DNA from: CAWCXF01 sp963799455
GTDB taxonomy: Bacteria; Pseudomonadota; Alphaproteobacteria; Rhodobacterales; Rhodobacteraceae
NCBI GenBank assembly: GCA_963799455.1
Contig: CAWCXF010000003.1
Coordinates: 1 to 64,000, forward strand
DNA: 64,000 bases
Reading direction: 5' to 3'
The translations under genes were made by a program, and so were the position numbers. The notes beneath the pieces were generated by a model that had not been told where the DNA came from, made no database searches, and saw nothing but the letters and a program-made list of their open reading frames with translations. Below, in pieces: positions 1-8,999 of the stretch. Positions within the stretch are counted from its first letter, which is position 1; each line of letters starts with the position of its first letter.

Positions 1-1866
1 CGCCGCCGCCTCTTCGGCCGCGGCTCTCTCGGCCTTCGCCTCGTGTTCCTCCTCGGCAACCTTGCGCGCCAACCCGGGCTCGGGCTGCGGCTCCTTCCCC
101 TTCTCGTCCTCGGCCGCGTCATCGGGCGGGGGATAGGCTATCATCGCCTCTTGCAGCGATGTGACCTTGGCCTTCAACTCGTCCAGCTCGGCCCGCATCT
201 TATCGGGATAAGGTAGCGGCCCCTTCTGTGCCTCGAAGATCGTCTTGAAGTAGGCGTCCCTGTGATAAACGATCCGGTCCACCAGAATGGGGTTCTGCCG
301 CTCCGGGATCAGGATGATCTTCTCCGCATCCAAGCCCCTGACCTCATCGGGTGTCAGCAGAGGCCTTTCCTCGTTGCGCCGCGAGATCGAGCGTTTCAAG
401 ATGCCCTGCCCGCCTTGCGAATAGCTGTCGCTGAGTGACAGGCGGGTGGTCTTCCCGAGCGCCTCGGACACTTCGACGGCCGTCTTTTTCTCGTTGGGGG
501 CGATGTAGAGCTTCATGCCCGCCGCGGACTCGATAGAAAGCCGCTCGTTCTCGGTGTAGATGCTCTCCAACCCCGGAACCGATTGCGTGATGATAGACGC
601 GCGCACCCCATGACCGGCGAGCTGCTTCAAGGACTGCACGACGATCGGCATGTGGCCGAGCTGGTCGAACTCGTCGAGCATCATCTGAACCGGCCACGGC
701 TCGATCTGAGGGTCGGGGATGCGGGCGCGCATGGTGGCGATCAGTTCCCCGAACAGCAGCCGCAGAAGCGGCGCCAGCGTCGGGATGTCGTCGGAATTGG
801 CGACGATGTAGATCGAATGCGGTGCACGTCGAATGTCGTTCCAGGAAAAGTCGTTGGCGCTCGTCACTTTCTGGATGCGCGGGTTGAACCACAACCCGAG
901 TCCGGCGCCGTCCAGCACCGAGGCATAGGAAGACAGGGTGCGGTCGGAGTATCCCGAGAAGTTGAGAAGGATCGTGGATGACGGCTCGTGCTGCGTAATC
1001 CTGGAAAAGTTTCGTAGGCTCTTTCCTTGTCGCCGCTGCCGAAGAGGATGCGGTTGATCGCACCAATGGTCGGGGTCCTGCGCTCGATGGCGAGCATTCC
1101 CGCCGCGACGAAAAGCTGGCGCGCACCCACGATGAAGTCCGAAGCTCCGCCCTTCTCGTTCTTGGGCGTCAGGAAGTAGCTGGCGAGCTTGGACAGCTCG
1201 GTGAACCGGTGGTCGGTGTCGGTGATGGCGGCGATGCGCTCGAGCGGGTTGTAGCGGTGCGTGGGGTTCTCGAAGTCGAACGGCGCGAACCGGAACACCT
1301 TGTCCCCCTGCGCCTGGCGGTGCCGGGACGTGGCCTCGAACACCTCCCCCTTCACGTCCATGACGACGCAGGAGCCGGGAAACAGCAGCGTGTTGGGGAT
1401 GACGTAGCCCACGCCCTTGCCCGAACGCGTAGGCGCGACCACCAGGGCGTGCGGGAACTTGTCGTAGCTGGCGCACACGAAGCGCCCGGGTCGGTTCTGC
1501 GCCTCAGGCTTGCCGAACTTGCCGAACACCAGGCCCGAACTCCAGGGGCTGCGCCAGGCCGTTCTTCCTGACCTCGCTCTTGGTCTGGAAGTGCGCCTTG
1601 CCGTAGGTGGTCAGCCGGTTGGTGACGCTGAGCACCACCGCGGCAAGGGCGAGGACGAGCGCCCCGGCCAGCACGATCAGATAGGCGGTGCGCCACGGGT
1701 CTTGCAGCAGCGCTCGGAAGCCGGGGAAATCCGTCACCAGGACGAATGGGTTTCCCTCGTTCATGCCGGCCCCGAGCTGCCATTGCAGCCAGAGGCCGCC
1801 GATCATCAAGCCGACGAAGCCGCCGGTGAGGAGGCCGGCCGGGACGGCGATGCTCATGCGATTCAT
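1..1866 (-). CDS. virD4: VirD4/TraG-type coupling protein (partial, frameshifted)
   Basis: Type IV secretion coupling ATPase that would dock the relaxase-DNA complex at the inner membrane and feed it to the conjugation channel. The N-terminus (from 1866) has two hydrophobic segments, then a Walker A (PTRSGKGVG, near 1425) and a Walker B-type MMLDEFDQLG (near 690), as in the VirD4/TraG family. The C-terminus is charged and Ala/Glu-rich and runs off the left edge, so the gene is incomplete. Reading continuity needs frame changes near 1525 and near 990-1010; each flank encodes recognisable VirD4 sequence, so one gene is inferred. It lies 12 bp downstream of the relaxase gene on the same strand, the usual virD2-virD4 order. 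Confidence 0.88.
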
Positions 1867-1878
1867 TGGCGCTGGCCC

Positions 1879-3730
1879 CTACAGTTCCAGGTCGTGATCC
1901 TTGCGACGCAGCTCGTGCTGCGGCTCGTCGCGCTCTTGCAACCGCTCCTTGGCAAGCTCCGCCTGCCGCGTCGTCAGGCCGATGCTCTCGTGGCTCTCCG
2001 CTGCCGCGACGAGCGCCTTGGAGATGTCGCGCCGCTGCCCCGGCTCGGGGAAGTCGAGCGCCAGCGCCCGGTCGTCGCCGGAAGCGATCTGCTCGATCAC
2101 CTTCTCGCCATAGCGCTCCTTCAGGTCGGTGGCGAAGCGCTCGGCGTGATCCTCGTGCTCGAACTCGACGCGGCCGTGCTGGCGATGGACCGCCGCCAGC
2201 GACTCCAGCGTCCGGGTCAGGCGGTCGTTCTCGTGGCTGTGGTCGATCTCGAGGGCGGTGTTCAGCGTCTTGGCGGCGGTCGCATAGAAGCGGTCCACCA
2301 GATCGGCCGCCGCGTGGCGTTGGTCCTCACGGTCCAGATCGAACCCCCGCGCCTTGGAGACGGCGTGAAGGTCCTGCTTGACCCATTCGCGCTCCTGCCA
2401 GGCGTTCGCCGCCGGCTGTTCGAGGCGGCGCCCCATCGTCTCCCGGTCGATGCCGATGGCTTCGGCAGCCTCGAACACAGCCGAGCTGACCCCTTGGGCT
2501 GCGCCCTCGCCCAACTCCATCGTCGTCTTGCCGCGTCGGATCTCGCCCTCCAGCACCTGCGTCTTGTAGAGTTCCGACCGCGGTGCCCGCTTGACCAGCT
2601 CGGCGCCGCGCGCGTCTCCCAGGTCGCGCATGATATCGGTCGTGACCTCGGCGAGCTCGTGGCGCATCTCACGCCGGTCGGCGGGGTCGAGCGTGGAAAT
2701 CTGGCGCTCCGCCTGGTCGAGCCAGCTCGTGAAGGCGTGATCCAGATCCTTGCGGGTTTCGACTTTCTCGAGGTCCATGTTGGCGATCTCCAGGGATTTG
2801 GGTGTCAGGATGCCGCCCGCCTCGAGGATCTCGGCGGCGTGCTCCATGCGAAGGGCCACGTCCTCGAGCCGGGAAAGCGAAGCGATCGAGGCCAGCATCC
2901 GCAGCGTGGCGGCGCTCTGCTCCACCGCGGCCAGCCCGTCCTCGAGCGCCTTGTCGTGCCGCTGGCGCTCATGCAGTTGCCGCCCCCCACGTGCGGCGCC
3001 CTCGATCTCGGCCCGGGTCGGCCCGTAGGTCAGGATGCCGCGCTCCAGCCGCGATGAGGCGTCCAGCTCCACGCCCATGTCGGCCGCCAGCTCGACCAGG
3101 CGCTCCTTCATCATCGCGATGTTGAAGTCGTGCTCCTTCGCCATGTGAAACCACCGGCCGTACTCCAGCCCGCGATTGTTCACGACGATGTGGACGTGCG
3201 GGTGATCTCGGTCGGTGTGCAGCGCCGCGACATAGGCCCATTCGTCATCGCCATGCGCGCCCGATTGGAACATCTCGAAGGCCCAGTCCTCCACGATCCG
3301 CAGCGCCTTCTGCGGTGAGAGGTCGGCCGGAAACGACAGCAGCAGATGCGTGGTGTGGCCGTTCTTCGGCTCGCCGGTCCAGGCATCCGACCACTCCTGC
3401 GCCAGCTCCCGGCGCTGCTCGGCAGGTAGCGACCGCGCCTCCGGCTCCAGCGCGACCATGTTCCCGAACACGGCCTCCGACTTGCTGAACAGGTAGTCGA
3501 GTTGCGCGGTCAACCGGGCCTGCGTGTGCGTGCCGCCCTGGCGGATTCTCTTGAACACCGCGGAGTTCGACCCCTGCCCGACCCGCCACAGGTTGCGCGC
3601 CCTCGCGGAAAACAGCGACCCCCCTGCCCTGCCGGCCTTCGACTTGCCGAAGTTGGTGTTCCGGAACCGCCCGCGGCCGCCCCAGCCGAGCCGGAGCTTC
3701 TCCGATCAGGTCGTCGGCCAGATCAACCAC
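1879..3730 (-). CDS. VirD2-like relaxase (one frameshift)
   Basis: Nicks oriT and stays bound to the transferred strand's 5' end. The relaxase signature HTDRDHPHVHIVVN (metal-binding histidines, near 3180-3225) follows an N-terminal segment FKRIRQGGTHTQARLTAQ that is typical of alphaproteobacterial VirD2/MobA-type enzymes. The long, charged C-terminal part (about 400 residues) is helical and unassigned. The long open frame starts only at 3558, but conserved-looking upstream sequence (GRFRNTNFGKSKAG) continues in another frame to a GTG at 3730, which overlaps the mobC stop by 8 bp. One extra base near 3675 explains the break; total length is then about 616 aa. Co-directional with mobC upstream and virD4 downstream, so probably one operon. 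Confidence 0.87.
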
Positions 3731-4316
3731 GCCCGGCCTCGACGAACTTCTGGAACAACCGCGTGCCGCGCCGCCGCTGCTCGTCCACCACCGCCTGAAG
3801 GTAGACCCGCACCTTCGGCAGCGCCTGCCGCAGCGCGTTCAGCGCCTCCCACTCCCGCCGGGCCAGGTCGATCCGGCCCTTGTTCGCGGCCAGCGCGATC
3901 TGGTTCACGTTGACGCCGATCTTGTGCAGCTCGGCCTTCACCTCGGTCAGCTTCTCGGCCGTCACCGGATCGAACTCCAGCATCCCAGAGGCCGACCGTA
4001 CCAGGGCACGGATCGCATCGGAGTTTGACCCGTAGCCGAAGCGGGCCTTCAACCATTCCAACTGCTCGATCTCGACCGGCGTGAGCCGCGCCGACACCGG
4101 CTTGCCGTCCGTGGTCGCGTTGTCGCGCGTGCGGACCCGGCTGCGCTTGACCGACCTCACGGTGCCCGCCGCCGTGCCGAGAGTGTCGGCTACCGTGCCG
4201 ACGTCGCCCCCTTCACGAAGCCGTTGAACGGCCTCAGCACGTTCGATGGGGGACGAGGGGCGACGGTTCACGACGGCTCCAGTCGGAATTTGTAAACATT
4301 CTGCATTTCCTGCCAC
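3723..4316 (-). CDS. mobC: MobC/VirD1-like relaxosome accessory protein
   Basis: Small DNA-binding partner that positions the relaxase at oriT. The central part has a ribbon-helix-helix-like segment (KPVSARLTPVEIEQLEWLKA) followed by the MobC-family hallmark KIGVNVNQIALAANKGR. The GTG at 4316 is preferred because GGAAGAAGG lies just upstream; a TTG at 4349 would also be open. An N-terminal helix-turn-helix-like stretch (VQRLREGGDVGTVADTLG) is visible. It overlaps the relaxase start, consistent with translational coupling. Family assignment is firm; the exact start is not. Confidence 0.8.
   Translation of the reverse strand: MAGNAECLQIPTGAVVNRRPSSPIERAEAVQRLREGGDVGTVADTLGTAAGTVRSVKRSRVRTRDNATTDGKPVSARLTPVEIEQLEWLKARFGYGSNSDAIRALVRSASGMLEFDPVTAEKLTEVKAELHKIGVNVNQIALAANKGRIDLARREWEALNALRQALPKVRVYLQAVVDEQRRRGTRLFQKFVEAGRG
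4292..4315 (-). other. candidate nick site resembling a T-DNA border
   Basis: On the minus strand this reads TGGCAGGAAAT...GTTTAC, close to the T-DNA border pattern TGRCAGGATAT...GTAAAC cut by VirD2 (between the G and C of CCTGC on the other strand). It sits at the first codons of mobC. Similarity is by eye only; the nick site is inferred because VirD2-, VirD1- and VirC-like genes flank it. Confidence 0.3.
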
Positions 4317-4673
4317 TCCACCTTCTTCCTTTCGCCCCCGCACCGTCAAGCGCTTTCCCCTTCCTCACGGTCTCATTGGCCCCCCCCCCGAGAGGGAGCG
4401 CGGAAGCCGGCGGGCGAAGGGAGACGGAGATCAGTCCCGTGCTGCCGTGCCGTCTCCGTGGGAAGCTCCGAGATGCACGCTGCGAGGGCCACAGCGCAGG
4501 ACCGGCCTACTGATCGAGGCAAGGGACTGGAAACGCTGGAAATCCGGCCAGCAGGGGCCTGCGGCCTTGGCGTGCCAGACCGCAGGACCGCCAGAGCGCT
4601 AGACCGTGCGAGAGCACGTGCGCATGTCCGCCAGAACGCCAGAACGCCAGAGCGGCAGAGCGGCAGACCGGCC

Positions 4674-4926
4674 ATGTGGTTGAAAGCATGATCGAGAGAG
4701 CGACCGACTGCATGAGAGCCAGAGTGCATGTCCCCCATACTGCACCGTCGCCAGAGTGGACGTGTGCCAGGCGCCAGAGTGCCAGTTCGCTCGTGTGCCA
4801 GCGTGCTAGAGCGGCAGAGGGAGAGCGACGTGTGGTTGAACGCATGACGGAGAGAGCGCTCGATCGCATGATAGCCTGAGTGCATGTCCGCCACACTGCT
4901 CCTCCGCCAGAGTGGACGTGTGCCAG
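4674..4926. repeat. long direct repeats in an iteron-like, oriT-type region
   Basis: Two imperfect direct copies of about 97 bp, at 4674-4770 and 4829-4926, share the order TGTGGTTGAA, GAGAGAGCG, GAGTGCATGTCC and CCAGAGTGGACGTGTGCCAG. The wider gap between mobC and the virC1-like gene (4350-5096) holds no convincing gene and is studded with short GCCAGAGNG / GCCAGAACG units. Degenerate open frames here have Arg/His/Ala-rich, repeat-derived sequence. Such repeats beside relaxosome genes suggest protein-binding sites for transfer or replication; this is inference. Confidence 0.65.
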
Positions 4927-5096
4927 ATCGCTTGACCGGGCGAGCGCACGTTCGCCAGTGTGGAGGAGCGCCAGAATGCACAGGTGCCAGAGTGCATGAG
5001 GGCATTGCCGCACGACAACCAGGCCGCACGACCGCAAGAAGCAGGCCGGCCTGGAGAACCCTTCAGTCAGCGCGAACGAACGAGCGAGGGAAAGCG

Positions 5097-5822
5097 ATGA
5101 GCAAGGGCGTCCGGGTGATTTCGGTGATCAGTCGCAAAGGCGGCTGCGGAAAATCAACGCTGGTGCGCGGGCTGGCCAGCGCCGCCGTCGCGCGCGGTGA
5201 AAGGGTGACGGTCTTCGACACCGACTCCAGCCGGGGCATCCACGGCTGGATGGTGGTCGCAGAGCAGCTCGGCAACTGGAACGCACGCGCCGAAGTGATC
5301 CACACCTACGATCCCGCCGAGATCACTGCCAGGATCCAGGCGATCTACGATGAGCCTTCGCACGACCATCTGGTGTTGATCGACACCTTCGGCGGCGCCA
5401 GCGAGGCTCTCGACGACGTGGTGTTGCAGTCGCATCTGATCGTCGCGCCGATCCGGCCGGGCAGGGGCGATTATACGGAGACGATGGAGACCCTCATCTG
5501 GCACGAGCGCTTGAAAGGGCGGGTCGAGAACCCGAACGACGTGCCGGAGTACCGGATCGTCATCAACGCCGTTTCGACGGAACCGAGCGCGACCGAGCGT
5601 CAGGCCATCCACCAGATATTGCAGTCGATGCCGGCCATCGAGGAGCCGATCCTGGAACGGAAAGCATACAAGCAAGTCGATGGGGAAGGTCTGCTCGGGG
5701 AAATCCGCGACAACACCCGCAAGGGCATTGCGCAGAACCACCTGACGAACGCGCTGAAGGAGATGGACTCGGTCCTCGAGCTGTTCGAGGAAGCCATGCT
5801 GGCGAATGCGGAGGCGGTCTGA
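5097..5822 (+). CDS. VirC1/ParA-family ATPase
   Basis: ParA/MinD-type ATPase of 241 aa. It has a deviant Walker A (SRKGGCGKSTL, residues 12-22), a switch DTDSSRG, and DTFGGASE, which matches the DTHGGSSE block of Agrobacterium VirC1. The later segment EEPILERKAYKQVDGEGLL also follows VirC1 rather than chromosomal ParA. VirC1 helps assemble relaxosomes and recruit them to the coupling protein, which fits the flanking virD-like genes. The ATG at 5097 follows GAGCGAGGGAAAG; an in-frame upstream extension is repeat-derived and rejected. It overlaps the next gene by ATGA. A plasmid-partition ParA is the alternative, but the only ParB-type gene seen is 14 kb away. Confidence 0.78.
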   Translation: MSKGVRVISVISRKGGCGKSTLVRGLASAAVARGERVTVFDTDSSRGIHGWMVVAEQLGNWNARAEVIHTYDPAEITARIQAIYDEPSHDHLVLIDTFGGASEALDDVVLQSHLIVAPIRPGRGDYTETMETLIWHERLKGRVENPNDVPEYRIVINAVSTEPSATERQAIHQILQSMPAIEEPILERKAYKQVDGEGLLGEIRDNTRKGIAQNHLTNALKEMDSVLELFEEAMLANAEAV

Positions 5823-6575
5823 TGCCTCCCCCTCGCAAGACGCCGAGCGCCGTCCTGAAACGTGACAACAAATTCACGCGAACGATTGGACAGCCGGGAA
5901 CAGATAAGCCGAACCCTTTTGCCATGATCGGAGAAGATTTCGGGGGCCAAGCTGAAGTCAGCTCGCATGCCGCAAGCGACCGTACCGCCGCCGGATGCCG
6001 CTGCCCCTGAGCTGACGGCGTCGGAGCCAGAGGCTGAACCGCCGGTGCCGCAGCCGGAGGTCGTGGCCGGATCGCCGGGCGCTCGCTCGGCCGATACCGA
6101 TGCAGCGGTCGAAGCTGGGATGGGGGAGGTTGCGCCTGGTGTCTCCGAAGGGACAGGCGAGCTGCCAGAAGCAGCGTCGCAGCCGATGCGCGAGAGGGGA
6201 GGGGCGGCAGGCGCACCCGCCAATGTGGTGATCACCATGCGTATCCCCACGGACCTGGTGACGCGCGCGAAGAAGTGGGCGGCCGCCTTGGGCTTGCCGG
6301 TCGCACCCGTGCTGCGAAGCAGCTTCAACCGGTTCAAGCCGGAGCTGCTGCGCGAACTCCGGACCATCGAGGTGGGCGACGTTCGCTTGGATCGCCCGGA
6401 AAGCGTCGGCCACCACATGCAAGCACGTTTGCACGTCACAGCGGCCGAGCTTACCGACATGAAAGCCCGGCTCGATCCGGCGGGCCTTGGTATCCTACCT
6501 TCGGTGCTGAACCATTATGCGCGGGACAGCTTCGCGGTTTTTCTCGACGGGCTTCTAGCTGACGCGGGTCACTGA
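5822..6575 (+). CDS. VirC2-like DNA-binding protein (frameshifted)
   Basis: About 250 aa once a single extra base (between about 5945 and 5990) is allowed. The N-terminal part is Pro/Ala/Glu-rich and low-complexity. The C-terminal 110 residues are ordered and start with VVITMRIPTDLVTRAKKWAAALG, a ribbon-helix-helix-like pattern. VirC2 is a ribbon-helix-helix protein encoded directly after virC1, and here the gene is coupled to the VirC1-like gene by an ATGA overlap. Function as an overdrive/oriT-binding protein is inferred from position and fold; sequence similarity was not computed. Confidence 0.55.
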
Positions 6576-6699
6576 TGGCGTGATCCCCCGAAGGCGCGAC
6601 GATCGCGCCTCCGGGGAACCCGTATGCTGAGTGATGTGCGGCGCGCCCTGAGCGGGCCGGAGCGCATCGTGGGAAGCTACAACGGAGCGGCGCGGCCCC

Positions 6700-6765
6700 A
6701 TGGTGCTGACGGTGCTGGCGTTCTTCTTCCTCGCCGCGACGATCAGCCGGATGATGGAGCACTGA
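6700..6765 (+). CDS. possible small membrane peptide (21 aa)
   Basis: A 21-codon frame encodes MVLTVLAFFFLAATISRMMEH, a single hydrophobic helix with a charged tail, ending 12 bp before the HNH gene. No clear ribosome-binding site is visible. It may be a real small membrane protein or chance. Confidence 0.3.
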   Translation: MVLTVLAFFFLAATISRMMEH

Positions 6766-6777
6766 CGGGACCCCACG

Positions 6778-7619
6778 ATGGCGCGCCGCACCACCTCCAC
6801 CCGCCGCAAGCCGGCCCGGTCGCGCAGGCGCACGACCGCGCGCCGCAGGAGATCGCCGAGCCGGGTGACGCCGCTCGTGGCGCTCGTGCTCCTCGCGGGC
6901 GTCCTCACGGTGGGCGCTCGAGCGCGCGGGCTGGCTGCCCGACCCCGTGAGCCGCGTGGTGCGCGGGGTCGAGACGGCCGTCCTGGCGCCGCTCCTGCGG
7001 GAGCTCGGCGTGGACTGGCCGGGGGGTTCGGCGCCGCCGCCCATGCCCCGGACGGCCGACGATCGTGCGGCCGTGGCTCAGGCGCTCGAGGCGCTCGAGG
7101 GCATCCCCGTCGAACCCGAGCACCGGGCGGGCTACGCGCGCGAGGACTGGCCGCACTGGCGCGACGCGGACGGCGACTGCCTCGACGCGCGCCAGGAGGT
7201 GCTCGCGGCCGAGAGCGTCGAGAGGGCGCGGCTCGCGCGCGACGGCTGCTCGGTCGCCTCGCGGGCTCTGGCGGGCGCCCTTCACCGGCGAGACCGTCAC
7301 CGACCCTCGCGCCCTCGACGTCGATCACATGGTCCCGCTTCAGGAGGCGCACGACAGCGGCGGCTGGGCCTGGGACCGCGAGCGCCGCGCGGCCTACGCC
7401 AACGACCTCGCCGACCCGCGCACGCTCGTCGCGGTCGCGGCTGGCGCCAACCGCGCGAAGGGGGCCGAGGGCCCCGAGGACTGGTTGCCGCCCGATCCTG
7501 CCTACCGCTGCCGCTATGCCGCCGACTGGGTGGAGGTTAAGGCGCGATGGGAGCTGAGCATGGACGAGCGCGAGCGCGTGAGCGTCGGCAACCTGCTGAG
7601 GAGCTGCGCGGAGGGGTGA
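6778..7619 (+). CDS. HNH endonuclease with N-terminal membrane anchor (two frameshifts)
   Basis: The N-terminus is Arg-rich, then a hydrophobic stretch VTPLVALVLLAGVLTV looks like a membrane anchor or signal. After frame changes near 6918 and near 7262, the C-terminal part has the HNH/DUF1524-type core ALDVDHMVPLQEAHDSG and NDLADPRTLVAVAAGANRAKG. The length is a multiple of three plus two, so two extra bases account for both breaks (about 279 aa). Proteins of this type are secreted or envelope-bound nucleases. It precedes the SRAP and umuDC genes on the same strand; whether it belongs to that DNA-damage group is unclear. Confidence 0.68.
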
Positions 7620-7694
7620 GAGGGCATTGGGAGACCGCCCGCGGTCGACGATCGCGCCTGGGCCGCCCCGCGCAGAAGCCCTAGGCTTGCGCTC

Positions 7695-8389
7695 ATGTGC
7701 AACTTGTTCGCCAACACGATGCCGCAGGCCGCGATGCGCTCGCTCTTCGACGTGACGGCCGAGCATGACGGCCTGGGCAACTTCGCGGGCCTGCCCGCCA
7801 TCTTCCCGCGCGGCGACGCGCCGGTGGTGCGGCGTGCCGAGGAGGGCGAGGGCGCCCGCGAGCTGGTGGCGATGCACTGGGGGTTCGTGCTGCCCCAGAC
7901 CTCGAAGCGCACGGGTCAGCCAATCCTGCCCAAGGCCGTCAACAACGCCCGCGACGACAAGCTGACAGCCTCGCCCTTCTGGCGCGAGAGCGTTCGAGAC
8001 GAGGCGCTGCCTGCATCCCGGCCACGAGCTTCTCGGAGGCCAAGGGCAGGGCGCCCGCCATCATCCACTGGTTCGCCGTGCTGGACGAGGACGGCGCGCC
8101 CCGGCCCTTCGCCTTCGCGGGCGTGTGGCGGCGCTGGCGGGGCCTCTACAAGGACGAGCCGCGCGAGATCGACACCGTGTCAATGGTGACCACCACGCCC
8201 AACGAAGTGGTCCGCCCTGTCCACCCCCAGCGCATGCCGATGATCCTCGAGGACGCTGACCACACCGCCTGGCTCGAGGCCTCGCCCGAGGAGGCGCTGG
8301 CGCTGATCCGGCCCTACCCGGCCGAGCGCATGGCGGTGATCGGCCGAGGCGAGGGGCTGAAGAGCGAGCCTGCCGACGCGGCACGCTGA
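7695..8389 (+). CDS. SRAP (YedK/HMCES-like) abasic-site processing protein, frameshifted
   Basis: SRAP proteins crosslink through Cys2 to abasic sites in single-stranded DNA and protect them. The start MCNLF supplies the catalytic Cys2, exposed after Met removal. Family blocks include AMHWGFVLP, NNARDD, IPATSFSEAKG, PFAFAGVW and MVTTTPN. The reading frame changes twice around 7990-8015; removing one C at each point gives the family's RRCLIPATSF sequence. It lies directly upstream of umuDC, a common pairing in SOS-linked plasmid cassettes. Confidence 0.82.
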
Positions 8390-8504
8390 TCCGCCCTCCA
8401 CCGACCTGCGCACGCTCCCTCCGCGACCCGCTCTCATATGGGGACGGTGCTCGATCCGAACACCGGAAGGACGCCTCGGGGGTGGGGACCGCCTCCGGAG
8501 TCCC

Positions 8505-8548
8505 TTGACACGCGCCGCGCTGCGCTAGGACAAGAACACAACAGGAAC
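8505..8548 (+). promoter_or_regulatory. umuDC promoter with LexA (SOS) box
   Basis: TTGACA at 8505-8510 is followed 15 bp later by TAGGAC. Immediately downstream lies GAAC-ACAACAG-GAAC at 8534-8548, an exact GAAC-N7-GAAC match to the LexA box known in alphaproteobacteria. It is 16 bp upstream of umuD, so LexA repression of the cassette is expected. Confidence 0.8.
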
Positions 8549-8564
8549 AAACCGGCGGCCGTTC

Positions 8565-8999
8565 ATGCCCCTCGTCCCGATCCCTTCGCCCCCCGACGTG
8601 CCGCGGCTGGTGCCCTTCGCCGCCGTCCTGGTGAGCGCGGGGTTCCCTTCGCCGGCCGCCGACGAGATCGAGGAGGAGATCGACCCGATCGCCTGGGTGG
8701 TGCGCCATCCCGCCTCCACCTTCTGGTGGCGCGTGGAGGGCGACTGCCTGCTCGACGCGGGCATCCTCGACGGCGACTTGATCGCGGTGGATCGAGACGG
8801 CAAGCGGCGCGTCGGGCGCGCGGTGCTGGCGGTGGTCGAGGGCGCCGTGACGGCCAAGGTCCTGCGCAGGCGCGGGGACGGGAGCTTCGTGCTCGCGCCC
8901 GCCAACGCCGCGGGCGGCTACCCCGAAGTCGCGCTGACCGAGGACAGCGAGATCTGGGGCGTGATCGCGGGCGTCGTGCGCCGCTACGAGCTCGGATGA
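8565..8999 (+). CDS. umuD: UmuD-like S24 peptidase with Ser-to-Cys change
   Basis: 144 aa, the usual UmuD length. UmuD self-cleaves after RecA activation to license the UmuC polymerase. The cleavage region SAGFPSPAADE and the general-base Lys (VEGAVTAKVL) are present. Where UmuD/LexA proteins have the nucleophile in GDSM, this protein has VEGDCLLDAG, so the catalytic Ser is replaced by Cys (codon TGC). Whether a Cys nucleophile still cleaves is unknown. The ATG at 8565 follows the LexA-box promoter, and the gene overlaps umuC by ATGA. Confidence 0.88.
   Translation: MPLVPIPSPPDVPRLVPFAAVLVSAGFPSPAADEIEEEIDPIAWVVRHPASTFWWRVEGDCLLDAGILDGDLIAVDRDGKRRVGRAVLAVVEGAVTAKVLRRRGDGSFVLAPANAAGGYPEVALTEDSEIWGVIAGVVRRYELG

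Noticed and set aside
1510..3057. 515-codon plus-strand open frame over the relaxase
   Set aside because: Antisense of a gene with clear relaxase motifs; no recognisable domain of its own.
4373..5037. several open frames of 60-220 codons in the repeat region
   Set aside because: All are translations of the repeats (RSGGHA, ARSSALA-like strings) in competing frames with no ribosome-binding site.
4480..5050. possible CRISPR array
   Set aside because: Repeats are irregular in length and spacing and have no unique constant-length spacers; no cas genes are nearby. Better read as iteron or transfer-region repeats.
5097..5822. plasmid partition ParA with the ParB at 20030 as partner
   Set aside because: The genes are 14 kb apart and on opposite strands, and the ATPase shares VirC1-type blocks; kept only as an alternative.
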